From contig NZ_CP007410.1 of assembly GCF_000585995.1 (NCBI RefSeq), positions 3,561,430 through 3,625,429 of the forward strand: a stretch of DNA of 64,000 nucleotides, written 5' to 3'. Position numbers and translations under genes: made by a program. The notes under the pieces are model-generated. The model saw only the letters and a list, made by a program, of their open reading frames with translations, ran no database searches and was not told the DNA's origin. This stretch comes from Pseudomonas brassicacearum (GTDB lineage Bacteria > Pseudomonadota > Gammaproteobacteria > Pseudomonadales > Pseudomonadaceae). Positions 1-7,876 of the stretch are shown one piece after another. Each line of letters opens with the position of its first letter. Positions within the stretch are counted from its first letter, which is position 1.

Positions 1-879
1 CTGGAGGACATTCGTCCGGACTTCGCCATAAGCGCCTTCGCTCGTGCGCCATTCAGTAATCTCCGGTCGTTTGTCCAGCAAGTACTCGGCGGACACCAGC
101 AGCGGCTCGGTGGAGAATATCGGGGTGCTGGTCGCACCGCGATCAGCCGAATAGAAGACCCCCGTCGAGATGGCCCCCGTCGTCTCCGCTCCATCGTCAT
201 CGTCGGCGCCGCTCGGCCGTCCCCAGGCCCAGACCTCATCCGATCCATGGAAATACGGTTCCAGGTTCCAGGCCAACTGATCGGCGTCGGCAAACCAGCC
301 TTTGGCCAACCAGGTCCAGCGCTTGCCTTGATCGTCGCTGCGAAAGACCACGGTCTGGTTGATGCCGTCAGCGGTTGGGGCTTCGGGTCGATCAAGGCCC
401 GTGAGCAGGAACACGCTGGCCCCATCCGCACTGGCCACCAGGCAGGCCGCCGCGCTGACATGCGCCACCAGTTGAAATTGACCCTGGGCATCCAGGCGAG
501 AAATGAACGAGGTTTCGTTGTCACCACGAGGGAGAAAACTGGAAAAGGCCCCAGGCTCCTCCGCCTCTTTATCCTTGTCCTCGACCGGCTTGCCATAGAC
601 CACGGCATCCAAGTCCACCACGTCGGCAGAAGGCTCCAGCTGCCTGGCGTCGCCTTCCAGCCGTCCGACCAGCCAGGTGCCCTGCTTGGTCACGACCACG
701 CCAGTGCAATACTGGGTCATCGCCCGCAACCGGGTATCCTTCACGGCGCCCACTTGCTGCTGGTCAGGACTGTCACCGCCCCACTCCAGCTTGGCGCTGG
801 TTATCATCCACATGTACCACAGCGCAGCGCCGCCCAGCAGCGCGACAAACAGAGTAGTGAACAGCTTTGATCGAGGCAT
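1..879 (-). CDS. Partial membrane-anchored or exported protein with BNR-like motifs (C-terminus beyond left edge)
   Basis: The minus strand is open from an ATG at 877-879 to the window edge, 293 codons without a stop. Residues 1-5 (MPRSK) are followed by a hydrophobic stretch at about residues 6-26 that fits a signal anchor or signal peptide. Residues about 30 onward look soluble, with an acidic patch in the middle. Two stretches, SDDQGKRW and YSADRGAT, resemble the S-x-D-x-G-x-x-W core of BNR/Asp-box repeats of beta-propeller proteins. The second copy is degenerate. The gene is divergent from the uvrA-like gene and is separated from it by 192 bases. I cannot assign a function; exo-sialidase-like or photosystem-assembly-like propellers are the nearest folds suggested by the motif. 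The plus-strand ORF over the same bases is a shadow. Confidence 0.65.
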   Translation of the reverse strand, partial: MPRSKLFTTLFVALLGGAALWYMWMITSAKLEWGGDSPDQQQVGAVKDTRLRAMTQYCTGVVVTKQGTWLVGRLEGDARQLEPSADVVDLDAVVYGKPVEDKDKEAEEPGAFSSFLPRGDNETSFISRLDAQGQFQLVAHVSAAACLVASADGASVFLLTGLDRPEAPTADGINQTVVFRSDDQGKRWTWLAKGWFADADQLAWNLEPYFHGSDEVWAWGRPSGADDDDGAETTGAISTGVFYSADRGATSTPIFSTEPLLVSAEYLLDKRPEITEWRTSEGAYGEVRTNVLQ

Positions 880-1071
880 CAGGGGGTCCGTTTCCATGAC
901 AATTGCGAAGCTTTTCTCATCTCTTCGCTTCGGAGTAAATTTTTATTGCACGAGAATCGACGAACCCGGTCGCATAAATATCAGTGCTGTGACTCAGGTT
1001 CCATTCTCCGAGTGACGCCGTTTCGCCAGAAAGCCTCAACGCGTTGAGCAGACGCAAACAAGGAACGCTCC

Positions 1072-3722
1072 ATGCCCCCACGCTCCGGTCCCACCACCCC
1101 ATTGCCTGAAAACACCGGTTTCGTCCGGGTACGTGGCGCCCGCGAACACAATCTCAAGAATGTCGACGTGGACATCCCCCGCAATGCCTTGGTGGTGTTC
1201 ACCGGTGTGTCGGGTTCCGGCAAGTCGTCGCTGGCCTTCTCCACGCTCTACGCCGAGGCACAGCGCCGCTACTTCGAGTCCGTCGCGCCCTATGCGCGAC
1301 GCCTGATCGATCAGGTGGGTGTGCCGGATGTAGACAGCATCGAGGGCCTGCCGCCGGCGGTAGCGTTACAGCAACAGCGCGGCACACCCAGCGCTCGATC
1401 GTCAGTGGGCAGCGTCACCACCCTGTCGAGCCTGATACGCATGCTCTACTCCCGCGCCGGCAGCTACCCGGCCGACCAACCGATGCTCTATGCCGAGGAT
1501 TTCTCGCCCAATACGCCGCAAGGCGCCTGCCCGGAATGCCACGGCCTGGGACGCGTCTACGAAGTGACAGAAGCGTCCATGGTGCCCGATCCGTCGCTGA
1601 CCATCCGCGAACGCGCAGTGGCGGCCTGGCCCATGGCCTGGCAAGGCCAGAACCTGCGGGACATCCTGGTGACCCTGGGTTATGACGTCGATATTCCCTG
1701 GCGTGACCTGCCGAAAAAGCAGCGCGACTGGATTCTTTTCACCGAAGAAACACCCACCGTTCCCGTGTACGCCGGGCTTACCCCGGCCCAGACCCGAGCA
1801 GCCCTAAAACGCAAGCTCGAACCCAGTTACCAGGGCACGTTCAGCGGCGCCCGACGTTACTTGCTGCACACCTTCATGCACTCCCAAAGTGCCCAGATGC
1901 GCAAACGCGTGGCGCAATACATGCGCGCCAGCCCCTGCCCCTTGTGTGAAGGCAAACGCCTCAAACGCGAGGCATTGACGGTCACCTTCGCCGGCCTGGA
2001 CATCGCCGAACTGTCCCACCTGCCTTTGCTGGAACTTGCCCAGGTGCTCAAAGAGGTCGTGGCACCGGTTTATCTGGAGCAAGCCGAAGAACCAGGGGAA
2101 GTCCTTACTCATCGGCAAACCCGATTGGCTCGTGAACAACGCGCCGCCGGGGCGACAACCCTCACGCCGGAGGACCGGACGCTCGCCATACCCCCAACCT
2201 TTCCCTGGAAAAGCGCCTCGCTGCCCAGCGCATCGCCGCTGAACTGCTGGAGCGGATCGTCACCCTCATCGACCTCGGCCTTGGCTACCTGGCCCTGGAG
2301 CGCAGCACACCGACACTGTCCTCCGGCGAGTTGCAACGCCTGCGCCTGGCGACCCAGCTCAACTCCCAGCTATTCGGCGTGATCTACGTGCTGGACGAGC
2401 CTTCCGCCGGCCTGCACCCGGCTGACAGCGAAGCGTTGTTCGACGCCCTGCAACGCCTCAAGGCTGCCGGCAACTCAGTGTTTGTGGTCGAGCACGACCT
2501 GGACACCATGCGCCGCGCGGACTGGCTCATCGATGTGGGGCCGGATGCCGGTGAGCAAGGCGGGAAAGTCCTCTACAGCGGTCCACCCGCCAGTCTTGAA
2601 CAGGTGCCTGAGTCACGAACCCGCGCCTACCTCTTTGCCGAAGATCACGCCGCTGCACGCAACCCCCGAGCACCCAAGGACTGGCTACGCCTGGAAGGCA
2701 TCACCCGCAACAACCTTGACAACCTGAGCACAGCCTTTCCTTTGGGCTGCTTCACGGCCGTGACCGGCATCTCTGGCTCGGGTAAATCCAGCCTCGTCAG
2801 CCAAGCCCTCTTGGATCTGGTGGGCGCTCATCTGGGCCAGGCCAGCCCGACCGCCGACGCCGACGAACAAAGCCTCGAGGATGAACCGGTGCAAACCAGC
2901 GGCGGTCGCGTCAGTGCCGGCCTCGACGCAATCAAGCGCCTGGTCCAGGTAGACCAGAAACCCATCGGGCGTACCCCGCGCTCCAACCTCGCCACCTACA
3001 CCGGGCTGTTCGACCACGTGCGAAAACTGTTCGCTGCGACGGAGCAGGCTCGAGAACTGGGATTCGATGCCGGACGGTTTTCCTTCAACGTCGCCAAGGG
3101 CCGTTGCGAGACCTGTGAGGGTGAGGGCTTCGTCAGCGTCGAGTTGTTGTTCATGCCCAGCGTATACGCGCCCTGCCCTACCTGCCACGGCGCACGCTAC
3201 AACCCGCAGACCCTGGAAGTGAACTGGCAGGGGTTGAACATTTCCCAGGTGCTGCAACTGACCGTGAACCAGGCACTCGAGGTGTTTTCCGAGCAAGCGG
3301 CGGCGAGGCGTTCGCTGCAAGTGCTGCAGGACATTGGATTAGGCTATCTGCGCCTAGGCCAACCGGCCACGGAACTGTCCGGCGGCGAGGCACAGCGGAT
3401 CAAGCTGGCGACGGAACTGCAGCGCAAGGCCCGAGGAGCGACTTTGTATGTACTGGATGAGCCGACTAACGGACTGCATCCCCAGGACGTCGATCGTCTG
3501 CTGGTGCAATTGAATCGACTGGTGGAGGACGGGCATACGGTGGTTGTAGTGGAGCATGACATGCGGGTGGTGGCCCAAAGTGACTGGGTCATCGATGTCG
3601 GCCCGGGGGCTGGAACCCAGGGCGGAAAAGTTGTGGTCTGCGGAGATCCGGAGACGGTGGCTGGATGCGGGGACAGTCGAACGGCAGCGTTCCTCAAAAG
3701 GGCTCTACAGCTTGAAAATTAA
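1072..3722 (+). pseudogene. uvrA: UvrA2-type excinuclease ABC subunit A-like ATPase, frameshifted
   Basis: UvrA proteins are tandem ABC ATPases that scan DNA for lesions. The first reading frame (from ATG 1072, SD aagga) carries Walker [10 protein letters not shown], then zinc-binding CPECHGLGR and CPLCEGKRL. The second frame (open from 2136) carries LSSGELQR, the Walker B/D-loop YVLDEPSAGLH, a second Walker A GISGSGKSS, zinc motifs CETCEGEGF and CPTCHGARY, a second signature LSGGEAQRIK and YVLDEPTNGLH. Between them, frame 1 becomes Ser/Pro/Trp-rich nonsense after about 2160, while frame 0 reads HTPNLSLEKRLAAQR. A one-base indel therefore lies between 2136 and 2163. The UvrB-interaction region normally found after the first Walker A half is missing, as in UvrA2 proteins linked to drug tolerance rather than to UvrABC repair. 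It is either a real pseudogene or a sequencing error. All other signature motifs are intact. Confidence 0.85.
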
Positions 3723-3808
3723 CGCTTTTTTCAATGTTTCTCACTGCCTCGGAAAAGTTGTCTATACTACCTCCCAGTTAATCGTTTCAGTAGTCGAGCT
3801 TAACTGCG

Positions 3809-3834
3809 GCCTCACGGTTCAAAAAGCGTGAGGC
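3809..3834. promoter_or_regulatory. Hairpin upstream of a small ORF
   Basis: GCCTCACG (3809-3816) and CGTGAGGC (3827-3834) are perfect 8-bp complements around a 10-base A-rich loop. There is no T-run on either strand, so it is not a classical intrinsic terminator for the uvrA-like gene. It ends 11 bases before a strong Shine-Dalgarno (3845-3850) and could be a leader structure of the small ORF behind it. Confidence 0.35.
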
Positions 3835-3854
3835 TATACATGCCAGGAGGCGCA

Positions 3855-4010
3855 ATGACATCAACCTTGTTGAGAGAAATAGAGTTTCACGGGGGGACGA
3901 GACGCCCTTATCGCTCCCTGAAGCGATTCCCGATGAACTGGACAACACCCGCTAAGACGCGCCTCTTCGGAGCGCTGACTGGGGCTATAAAACTCGCTTG
4001 TGGTTGTTGA
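3855..4010 (+). CDS. Small hypothetical ORF (51 codons) with strong ribosome binding site
   Basis: AGGAGG at 3845-3850 stands four bases before ATG 3855, the best Shine-Dalgarno in the regulatory region. The product starts MTSTLLREIEF, is basic in its middle part (RRPYRSLKRF), and ends with a small hydrophobic/cysteine tail (LACGC) before TGA at 4008-4010. I do not recognise the family. It lies in the 388-base spacer between the uvrA-like gene and luxR. It could be a small protein, a translated leader, or chance. The rest of the spacer (4011-4110) is AT-rich and probably holds the luxR promoter, but I see no clear boxes. Confidence 0.35.
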   Translation: MTSTLLREIEFHGGTRRPYRSLKRFPMNWTTPAKTRLFGALTGAIKLACGC

Positions 4011-4110
4011 TACCAACGCTATACAACTTCGAATTCCGCTTGGCGCGCCATAAGGTAAAGCGCCTGGCTACGCCATGGTTTTATATCGAATTTTTTCGAG
4101 CGTGTCTATT

Positions 4111-4839
4111 ATGCTCAATCCCATCTCAAGCCACCTTTTAAGTTTAATTCAAGAGGTGGAAAACAACCTGCCAGGTGTCGACAAGAACGAGTACACCGAA
4201 ATACTCGGGTGGATATTCGCAAAACTGGGCATCAATAAATTTGCTTATGTTCACTTGGAACCCACACCTTTCAACAACTCGAAAATCTCCATCTACAGTA
4301 ATTACCCCGCCGAATGGGTTGAAACCTATCGCAAGAACTCACTCTACAAATCAGACCCGGTCATGGCCAACGCCGCCATTACTGCCACCCCGTTCTTCTG
4401 GGATGAAATTCCGCAAGAGGTAGACAATAATCCCGAAATATTCGATCAGTCAGCCTCCTACGGCATCCAGCAAGGGTACACCGTTCCGATTCATGAACCC
4501 GGCAGATCCTTCGGCTCCATTCATTTATCTTCCGAAGAAAATGATCCCGACTTCCCCGTTATTGTCCGGTCGAACCTGGTGATCATACAAACCCTCAGCA
4601 TCATCGCCAACCAACACCGCCCCGCGGAAGCCAGCATTGAAAGCAATCTAAAACTTTCACCCAGGGAAATTGAATTCCTGCGCTGGCTCGCACTGGGAAA
4701 AAACTATAAGGAAATAGGCTTGATCATGAATATCACCGAACGCACGGTGAAATTTCATGCCAAGCAGATGACTGAAAAACTGGACTGCACCAATGTCAAG
4801 CAAGCGATGTTTAAAGCCGTCCAATTGAACCTCGTTTAA
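4111..4839 (+). CDS. LuxR-family AHL-responsive transcriptional regulator (PcoR/PdfR-like)
   Basis: This is a quorum-sensing receptor that binds an acyl-homoserine lactone and then DNA. The N-terminal half has the autoinducer-binding signature: YSNYPAEWVETYRK supplies the conserved Trp and Tyr, KSDPVM the Asp-Pro pair, and FFWDEI the second Trp. The C-terminal HTH_LuxR begins LSPREIEFLRWLALGK and contains ITERTVKFHAKQM. With the start at 4111 (MLNPISSHLL) the protein is 242 residues, normal for the family. An in-frame ATG at 4075 would add 12 residues and has no better ribosome site. It lies upstream of luxI, separated by the convergent lysE-type gene, in the same orientation as luxI. Position and neighbours fit PcoR of P. 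corrugata or PdfR of P. brassicacearum; the identity is inferred from context, not from a database match. Confidence 0.9.
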   Translation: MLNPISSHLLSLIQEVENNLPGVDKNEYTEILGWIFAKLGINKFAYVHLEPTPFNNSKISIYSNYPAEWVETYRKNSLYKSDPVMANAAITATPFFWDEIPQEVDNNPEIFDQSASYGIQQGYTVPIHEPGRSFGSIHLSSEENDPDFPVIVRSNLVIIQTLSIIANQHRPAEASIESNLKLSPREIEFLRWLALGKNYKEIGLIMNITERTVKFHAKQMTEKLDCTNVKQAMFKAVQLNLV

Positions 4840-4943
4840 ATCCCCCTCTGCTATCCATCCAACCCACACTCCCTTGCGCAACCCTGGCGCCGGTCCAACA
4901 GTCCAGATCCGACGCCATGCCCAACTCGATAAGCATCGCGGAC

Positions 4944-5555
4944 TCAAGCAAACCCCGCCTGTGATGCAATATTGAAAAGCATGCCACACGCGAACAATCC
5001 AATGACCAAAGAAATGGCTCGACTTAAAAATCGCCCCGATACAATCGCGTGTAATTTACGACCACAAAAGGCGCCTGCCGCGATCCAGACAAGTCCTACC
5101 GGGAAAATAATCACCGAAAATAGCAACATGAATGACAGGTAACTATCCAGCGACAAAAATGTACCCGCAGGTGCAACGAATGAAACAAAAAACAACCCTT
5201 TGGGATTTGTCAGCGTTGCCACGAACAGATCAGGCACTGAAATACCCGCAGGGGCGTCCAAAGCATTGTCTTTTACCGAGAACCACAGTTTCAAGGAAAT
5301 ATAAAACAAGAAGCACACGGCAAAAATCTTGGTTGCGATCACTACCCACGAATGGTCGGTAATCAGCATATCAATGAACACCCCCCACATTGTCATCTGA
5401 ATAATGTAGGCCAGCCACTCCGCGCCAACGAACCTCATTGAGCGGGCATTGAACCCCCGGTTTATGCCAGTTTGCAGCAACAATGAGTTCGTCGGTCCCG
5501 GAACCAACAATACCGTCATCAGCGTAAGCGCAATATAGTTCATAGCGTTATCCAT
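4944..5555 (-). CDS. LysE/RhtB-family amino acid or homoserine-lactone exporter
   Basis: This is a small inner-membrane exporter of about 203 residues with five to six hydrophobic segments. The N-terminal block LLVPGPTNSLLLQTGINRG is the LysE/RhtB signature (PGP followed by a short helix and a Gly turn), and ATLTNPKGLFFVSF is the conserved NPK segment of the family. I prefer ATG 5553-5555 because GAGG stands eight bases upstream; an in-frame ATG at 5576 adds seven residues. RhtB members export homoserine, homoserine lactone, threonine or other amino acids; the substrate here is unknown. It is convergent with luxR (104-base gap) and divergent from luxI, so it interrupts the quorum-sensing pair. 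A near-perfect 18-base direct repeat lies just upstream and may be its operator. Confidence 0.85.
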   Translation of the reverse strand: MDNAMNYIALTLMTVLLVPGPTNSLLLQTGINRGFNARSMRFVGAEWLAYIIQMTMWGVFIDMLITDHSWVVIATKIFAVCFLFYISLKLWFSVKDNALDAPAGISVPDLFVATLTNPKGLFFVSFVAPAGTFLSLDSYLSFMLLFSVIIFPVGLVWIAAGAFCGRKLHAIVSGRFLSRAISLVIGLFACGMLFNIASQAGFA

Positions 5556-5583
5556 AGCAGGAGCCTCGCGACTCATTCTTCAG

Positions 5584-5652
5584 GGTCAGATCAATCCATT
5601 ATTTTCCATACGACATCACACGCAAGTCATATGAGGTCAGACCAATCCACTA
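5584..5652. repeat. Direct repeat upstream of the lysE-type gene (possible operator)
   Basis: GGTCAGATCAATCCATTA (5584-5601) recurs as GGTCAGACCAATCCACTA (5635-5652). There are two differences in 18 bases and a period of 51, about five helical turns. The copies lie 29 and 80 bases upstream of the preferred lysE-type start. The second copy contains the small palindromic core GGTCAGACC. Same-face paired sites of this kind suit a dimeric regulator, but no factor can be named. Confidence 0.4.
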
Positions 5653-6142
5653 ATAGAGCAATCACACTAGACCAACATCAATGTGCCACTCACCGTTTCA
5701 AACTCGCAGATTGTCGTCGTTGCAATCGCAGGCAAGAAAAAGATCCGCCCACGACAGCAACGCTCCCACATCTGTATTACCCGTTGATTACATGCAGCAA
5801 GTTAAACTCGGAATGCGTCAATTTTTCGAACCGACTGAGATCAACCGGTTAGCGACGAAATTTTATCGAACGTCAAAAAAATGATAGCCATATTCCACCA
5901 TCCGTGCGGATCATCCATACTTGAATAATCCCAATTCGCCACTACCACCCCTATACTTTCTTGGATTCTCAGTGATACGAATCGACCAACTAACACCCTT
6001 ACTAATGATTATAAGGCAGCGCTGAAACCTGCCCACTAATTAGGCTATCCACTCTATAAATCAAAGACTGTACTTTAGTACAGTTGAAATGCGTTAGTGC
6101 AAAGTTAACAGTAGCTTCACCCGCAGCCAAGAATTCGCGCCC
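5653..6142. other. AT-rich intergenic region between the lysE-type gene and luxI
   Basis: About 490 bases without a credible gene. Short plus-strand ORFs here (from 5631 and 5681) lack ribosome sites and recognisable protein features, so I reject them. Base composition is visibly more AT-rich than the flanking efflux and NRPS genes. The only clear element is the lux box at 6067-6084. Confidence 0.6.
6067..6084 (+). promoter_or_regulatory. lux box upstream of luxI
   Basis: ACTGTACTTTAGTACAGT is a dyad with perfect 7-base arms (ACTGTAC / GTACAGT) around TTTA, the size and form of LuxR-type operators. Its right edge is 58 bases upstream of the luxI ATG. If centred near -42 it would place the transcription start around 6118. 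This predicts autoinduction of luxI and the downstream rfiA-like gene by the LuxR encoded at 4111-4839 with its AHL. Confidence 0.8.
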
Positions 6143-6916
6143 ATGAACTACTCACCCTCTACCTATCAATTTTCCGGCGTATCTACCAGCGTCGCAAGCT
6201 ACTCGCAAATCCCACTCAACACCCTGGAACAAATATTATCCATTCGCAAACTAGCCTTCATCGACAGAAAAAAATGGGACATTGAAAGTTATCAAGGCAG
6301 CGCTTACGAGTGGGATGAATACGACGACCTCGACGCGATTTATATCTATGCCCATATCAACGACCGGGTGACCGGCTGTGTTCGACTGCGGCCCTCCAAC
6401 AAACCGACACTTATGAATGGCGCCTTGAGTTTCATTCTTCCAACCGACCAACCCAGACCCTGTTCACGCTATTGCTGGGAAGCCACTAGATTCGCACTTT
6501 CGACTGACAGTTTCACCACGGGAGAACTCACTCAAGCTAATGTAGACATTCGCACAGCGGCACTTTTCCTGTCAATGATTAAGTTCGCCCAACAACAAAA
6601 TATACACCTCTATGAAATTGTCGTTGACACCATGATGGAAAAAATTCTTAAACGTTCCGGATGGACCGTTGACAGACGCAATATCGCATTAGGCTCGAAG
6701 GGCGAAAAGATCATTTACGGAACACTGCCTTGCTCCTATGCAACTTATGAGGAGGTCCTTAGCAAGAACGCTATTAATAGAACCCGCATCTATAACCAAT
6801 CCCACCAGACATGCCGTTCGTCAGGCACACTCCATAAATCCTTGGATATCGGCCAGACACTCCCTAATCGAAACATTCCAGCAAAGAGACCTATGCACAC
6901 TGAGCTGCAGCTATAA
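6143..6916 (+). CDS. LuxI-family acyl-homoserine-lactone synthase (PcoI/PdfI-like)
   Basis: It makes the AHL signal from S-adenosylmethionine and an acyl carrier protein-bound fatty acid. Conserved LuxI residues are visible: RKLAFIDRKKW (Arg, Phe and Trp of the N-terminal pocket), EYDDLDAIYIY (the acidic pair), GCVRLRPS, and the C-terminal catalytic block YCWEATRFAL with Glu and Arg. The protein is 257 residues, longer than most LuxI proteins (about 190-220). The last 50 or so residues, after TYEEVL, are Asn/Arg/Ser-rich, low in hydrophobics and look like an appended tail. A lux box precedes it. The rfiA-like regulator starts 31 bases downstream, so the two are probably cotranscribed. The acyl chain cannot be read from sequence. 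Confidence 0.92.
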   Translation: MNYSPSTYQFSGVSTSVASYSQIPLNTLEQILSIRKLAFIDRKKWDIESYQGSAYEWDEYDDLDAIYIYAHINDRVTGCVRLRPSNKPTLMNGALSFILPTDQPRPCSRYCWEATRFALSTDSFTTGELTQANVDIRTAALFLSMIKFAQQQNIHLYEIVVDTMMEKILKRSGWTVDRRNIALGSKGEKIIYGTLPCSYATYEEVLSKNAINRTRIYNQSHQTCRSSGTLHKSLDIGQTLPNRNIPAKRPMHTELQL

Positions 6917-6947
6917 ATCAAACACTTGGTATGAGTTTGGAGAAAGG

Positions 6948-7814
6948 ATGAACCTACAACGATTATTCCCGCACGTTGGCAAAGTTATTGCCAGTACAGG
7001 CAGCCGCAATTTTCCTCGCATGCTGCACGACCTGATACTCACGGAAATACCCGTAGACGCAACGCATATTACCGAGCAAAGGATAGGCACAAGTAATATT
7101 TCTGAACCGAGCACCTCCAGTATAGGATGCGTCGGCATGGACAATACATGCATCGACGCCATCATGGACGCTCATACAGCAAAGCCTTTTTTCCTGGCCG
7201 ACGATATTTTTTTTGAAGATGCTGCTCCACAAAAAGTAGCCAATTTCTCCCGATGTCTGCTCCCACGCGAGCGTCCGGATAAAGCGCTTTCCTACAACAC
7301 AACCACCCAACTGCATCTGACCACCCGGAAAAATGGTCGTCGTTATGTACTGTCCGTATATCGATCACCTTTTTCCAAAGGATTTTCCCCGCAGGAACAT
7401 GCACTGCTGAAAGACTTCTCCTGCCTTTTATTGCCCATGGTCGAGGAACACGTTGCCGCTCTGGTTCCGTCGGAATCCGTTCGGCAGGACCCTTGCCTGC
7501 CCTTGGATGTTTCGGAAAGCGGAGGCATGGAAGCGCTACGCCAAAGATTTGCCGATCGACTGCTGTTGTCAGGATTGAGTTTGTCTTCTCGCGAAACAGA
7601 AGTGTGCGTGGGTCTGCTGGCCGGGCGCACCGCACCTGAACTTGCCGAACAACTGAACCTGAAAGTCAACACAGTCGAAAGCTATCTGAAACGTGCCGCC
7701 ATAAAAATGGGGATTGGCGGACGCCGTTCGCTTATCCGATGGATGCACTCGATGGATGCCACACCCACCCACGTCGAATGGAGCGGCAATAGCGTGATTC
7801 AACAAGCCGTATGA
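6948..7814 (+). CDS. rfiA: LuxR-type HTH regulator without AHL-binding domain (RfiA-like)
   Basis: This is a 288-residue transcription activator with a C-terminal LuxR HTH, from LSSRETEVCVGLLAGR through LNLKVNTVESYLKRAA. The N-terminal about 190 residues lack the Trp/Tyr/Asp-Pro pattern of an autoinducer domain, so it should not sense AHL directly. The start at 6948 is chosen for its GGAG six bases upstream; the longer open frame from 6738 overlaps luxI and has no such site. It sits 31 bases after the luxI stop, which implies cotranscription and indirect quorum control. In P. corrugata, RfiA is such a regulator and controls lipopeptide and virulence functions; SyrF/SalA play the comparable part in P. 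syringae. Assignment as RfiA is from architecture and position. Confidence 0.85.
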   Translation: MNLQRLFPHVGKVIASTGSRNFPRMLHDLILTEIPVDATHITEQRIGTSNISEPSTSSIGCVGMDNTCIDAIMDAHTAKPFFLADDIFFEDAAPQKVANFSRCLLPRERPDKALSYNTTTQLHLTTRKNGRRYVLSVYRSPFSKGFSPQEHALLKDFSCLLLPMVEEHVAALVPSESVRQDPCLPLDVSESGGMEALRQRFADRLLLSGLSLSSRETEVCVGLLAGRTAPELAEQLNLKVNTVESYLKRAAIKMGIGGRRSLIRWMHSMDATPTHVEWSGNSVIQQAV

Positions 7815-7821
7815 AACTTGC

Positions 7822-7868
7822 CCCCAACGATTGCTCGATCACTATATGAATCGAGTATTTGTTGGGGG
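7822..7868. terminator. Bidirectional terminator hairpin between rfiA-like gene and RND operon
   Basis: CCCCCAAC (7822-7829) pairs with GTTGGGGG (7861-7868), and an inner CTCGAT (7835-7840) pairs with ATCGAG (7851-7856). It starts eight bases after the rfiA-like stop and ends eight bases from the convergent RND stop. The stem is strong, but no long T-run follows on either strand, so efficiency is uncertain. Confidence 0.6.
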
Positions 7869-7876
7869 ATTGTTGT

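Noticed and set aside
247..870. 207-codon plus-strand ORF
   Set aside because: It overlaps an open minus-strand frame with a proper ATG, membrane segment and BNR-like motifs. The plus-strand product has no recognisable features and no ribosome site.
5631..5884. Short plus-strand ORFs between the lysE-type gene and luxI
   Set aside because: No Shine-Dalgarno, no protein features, and one includes part of the direct repeat.
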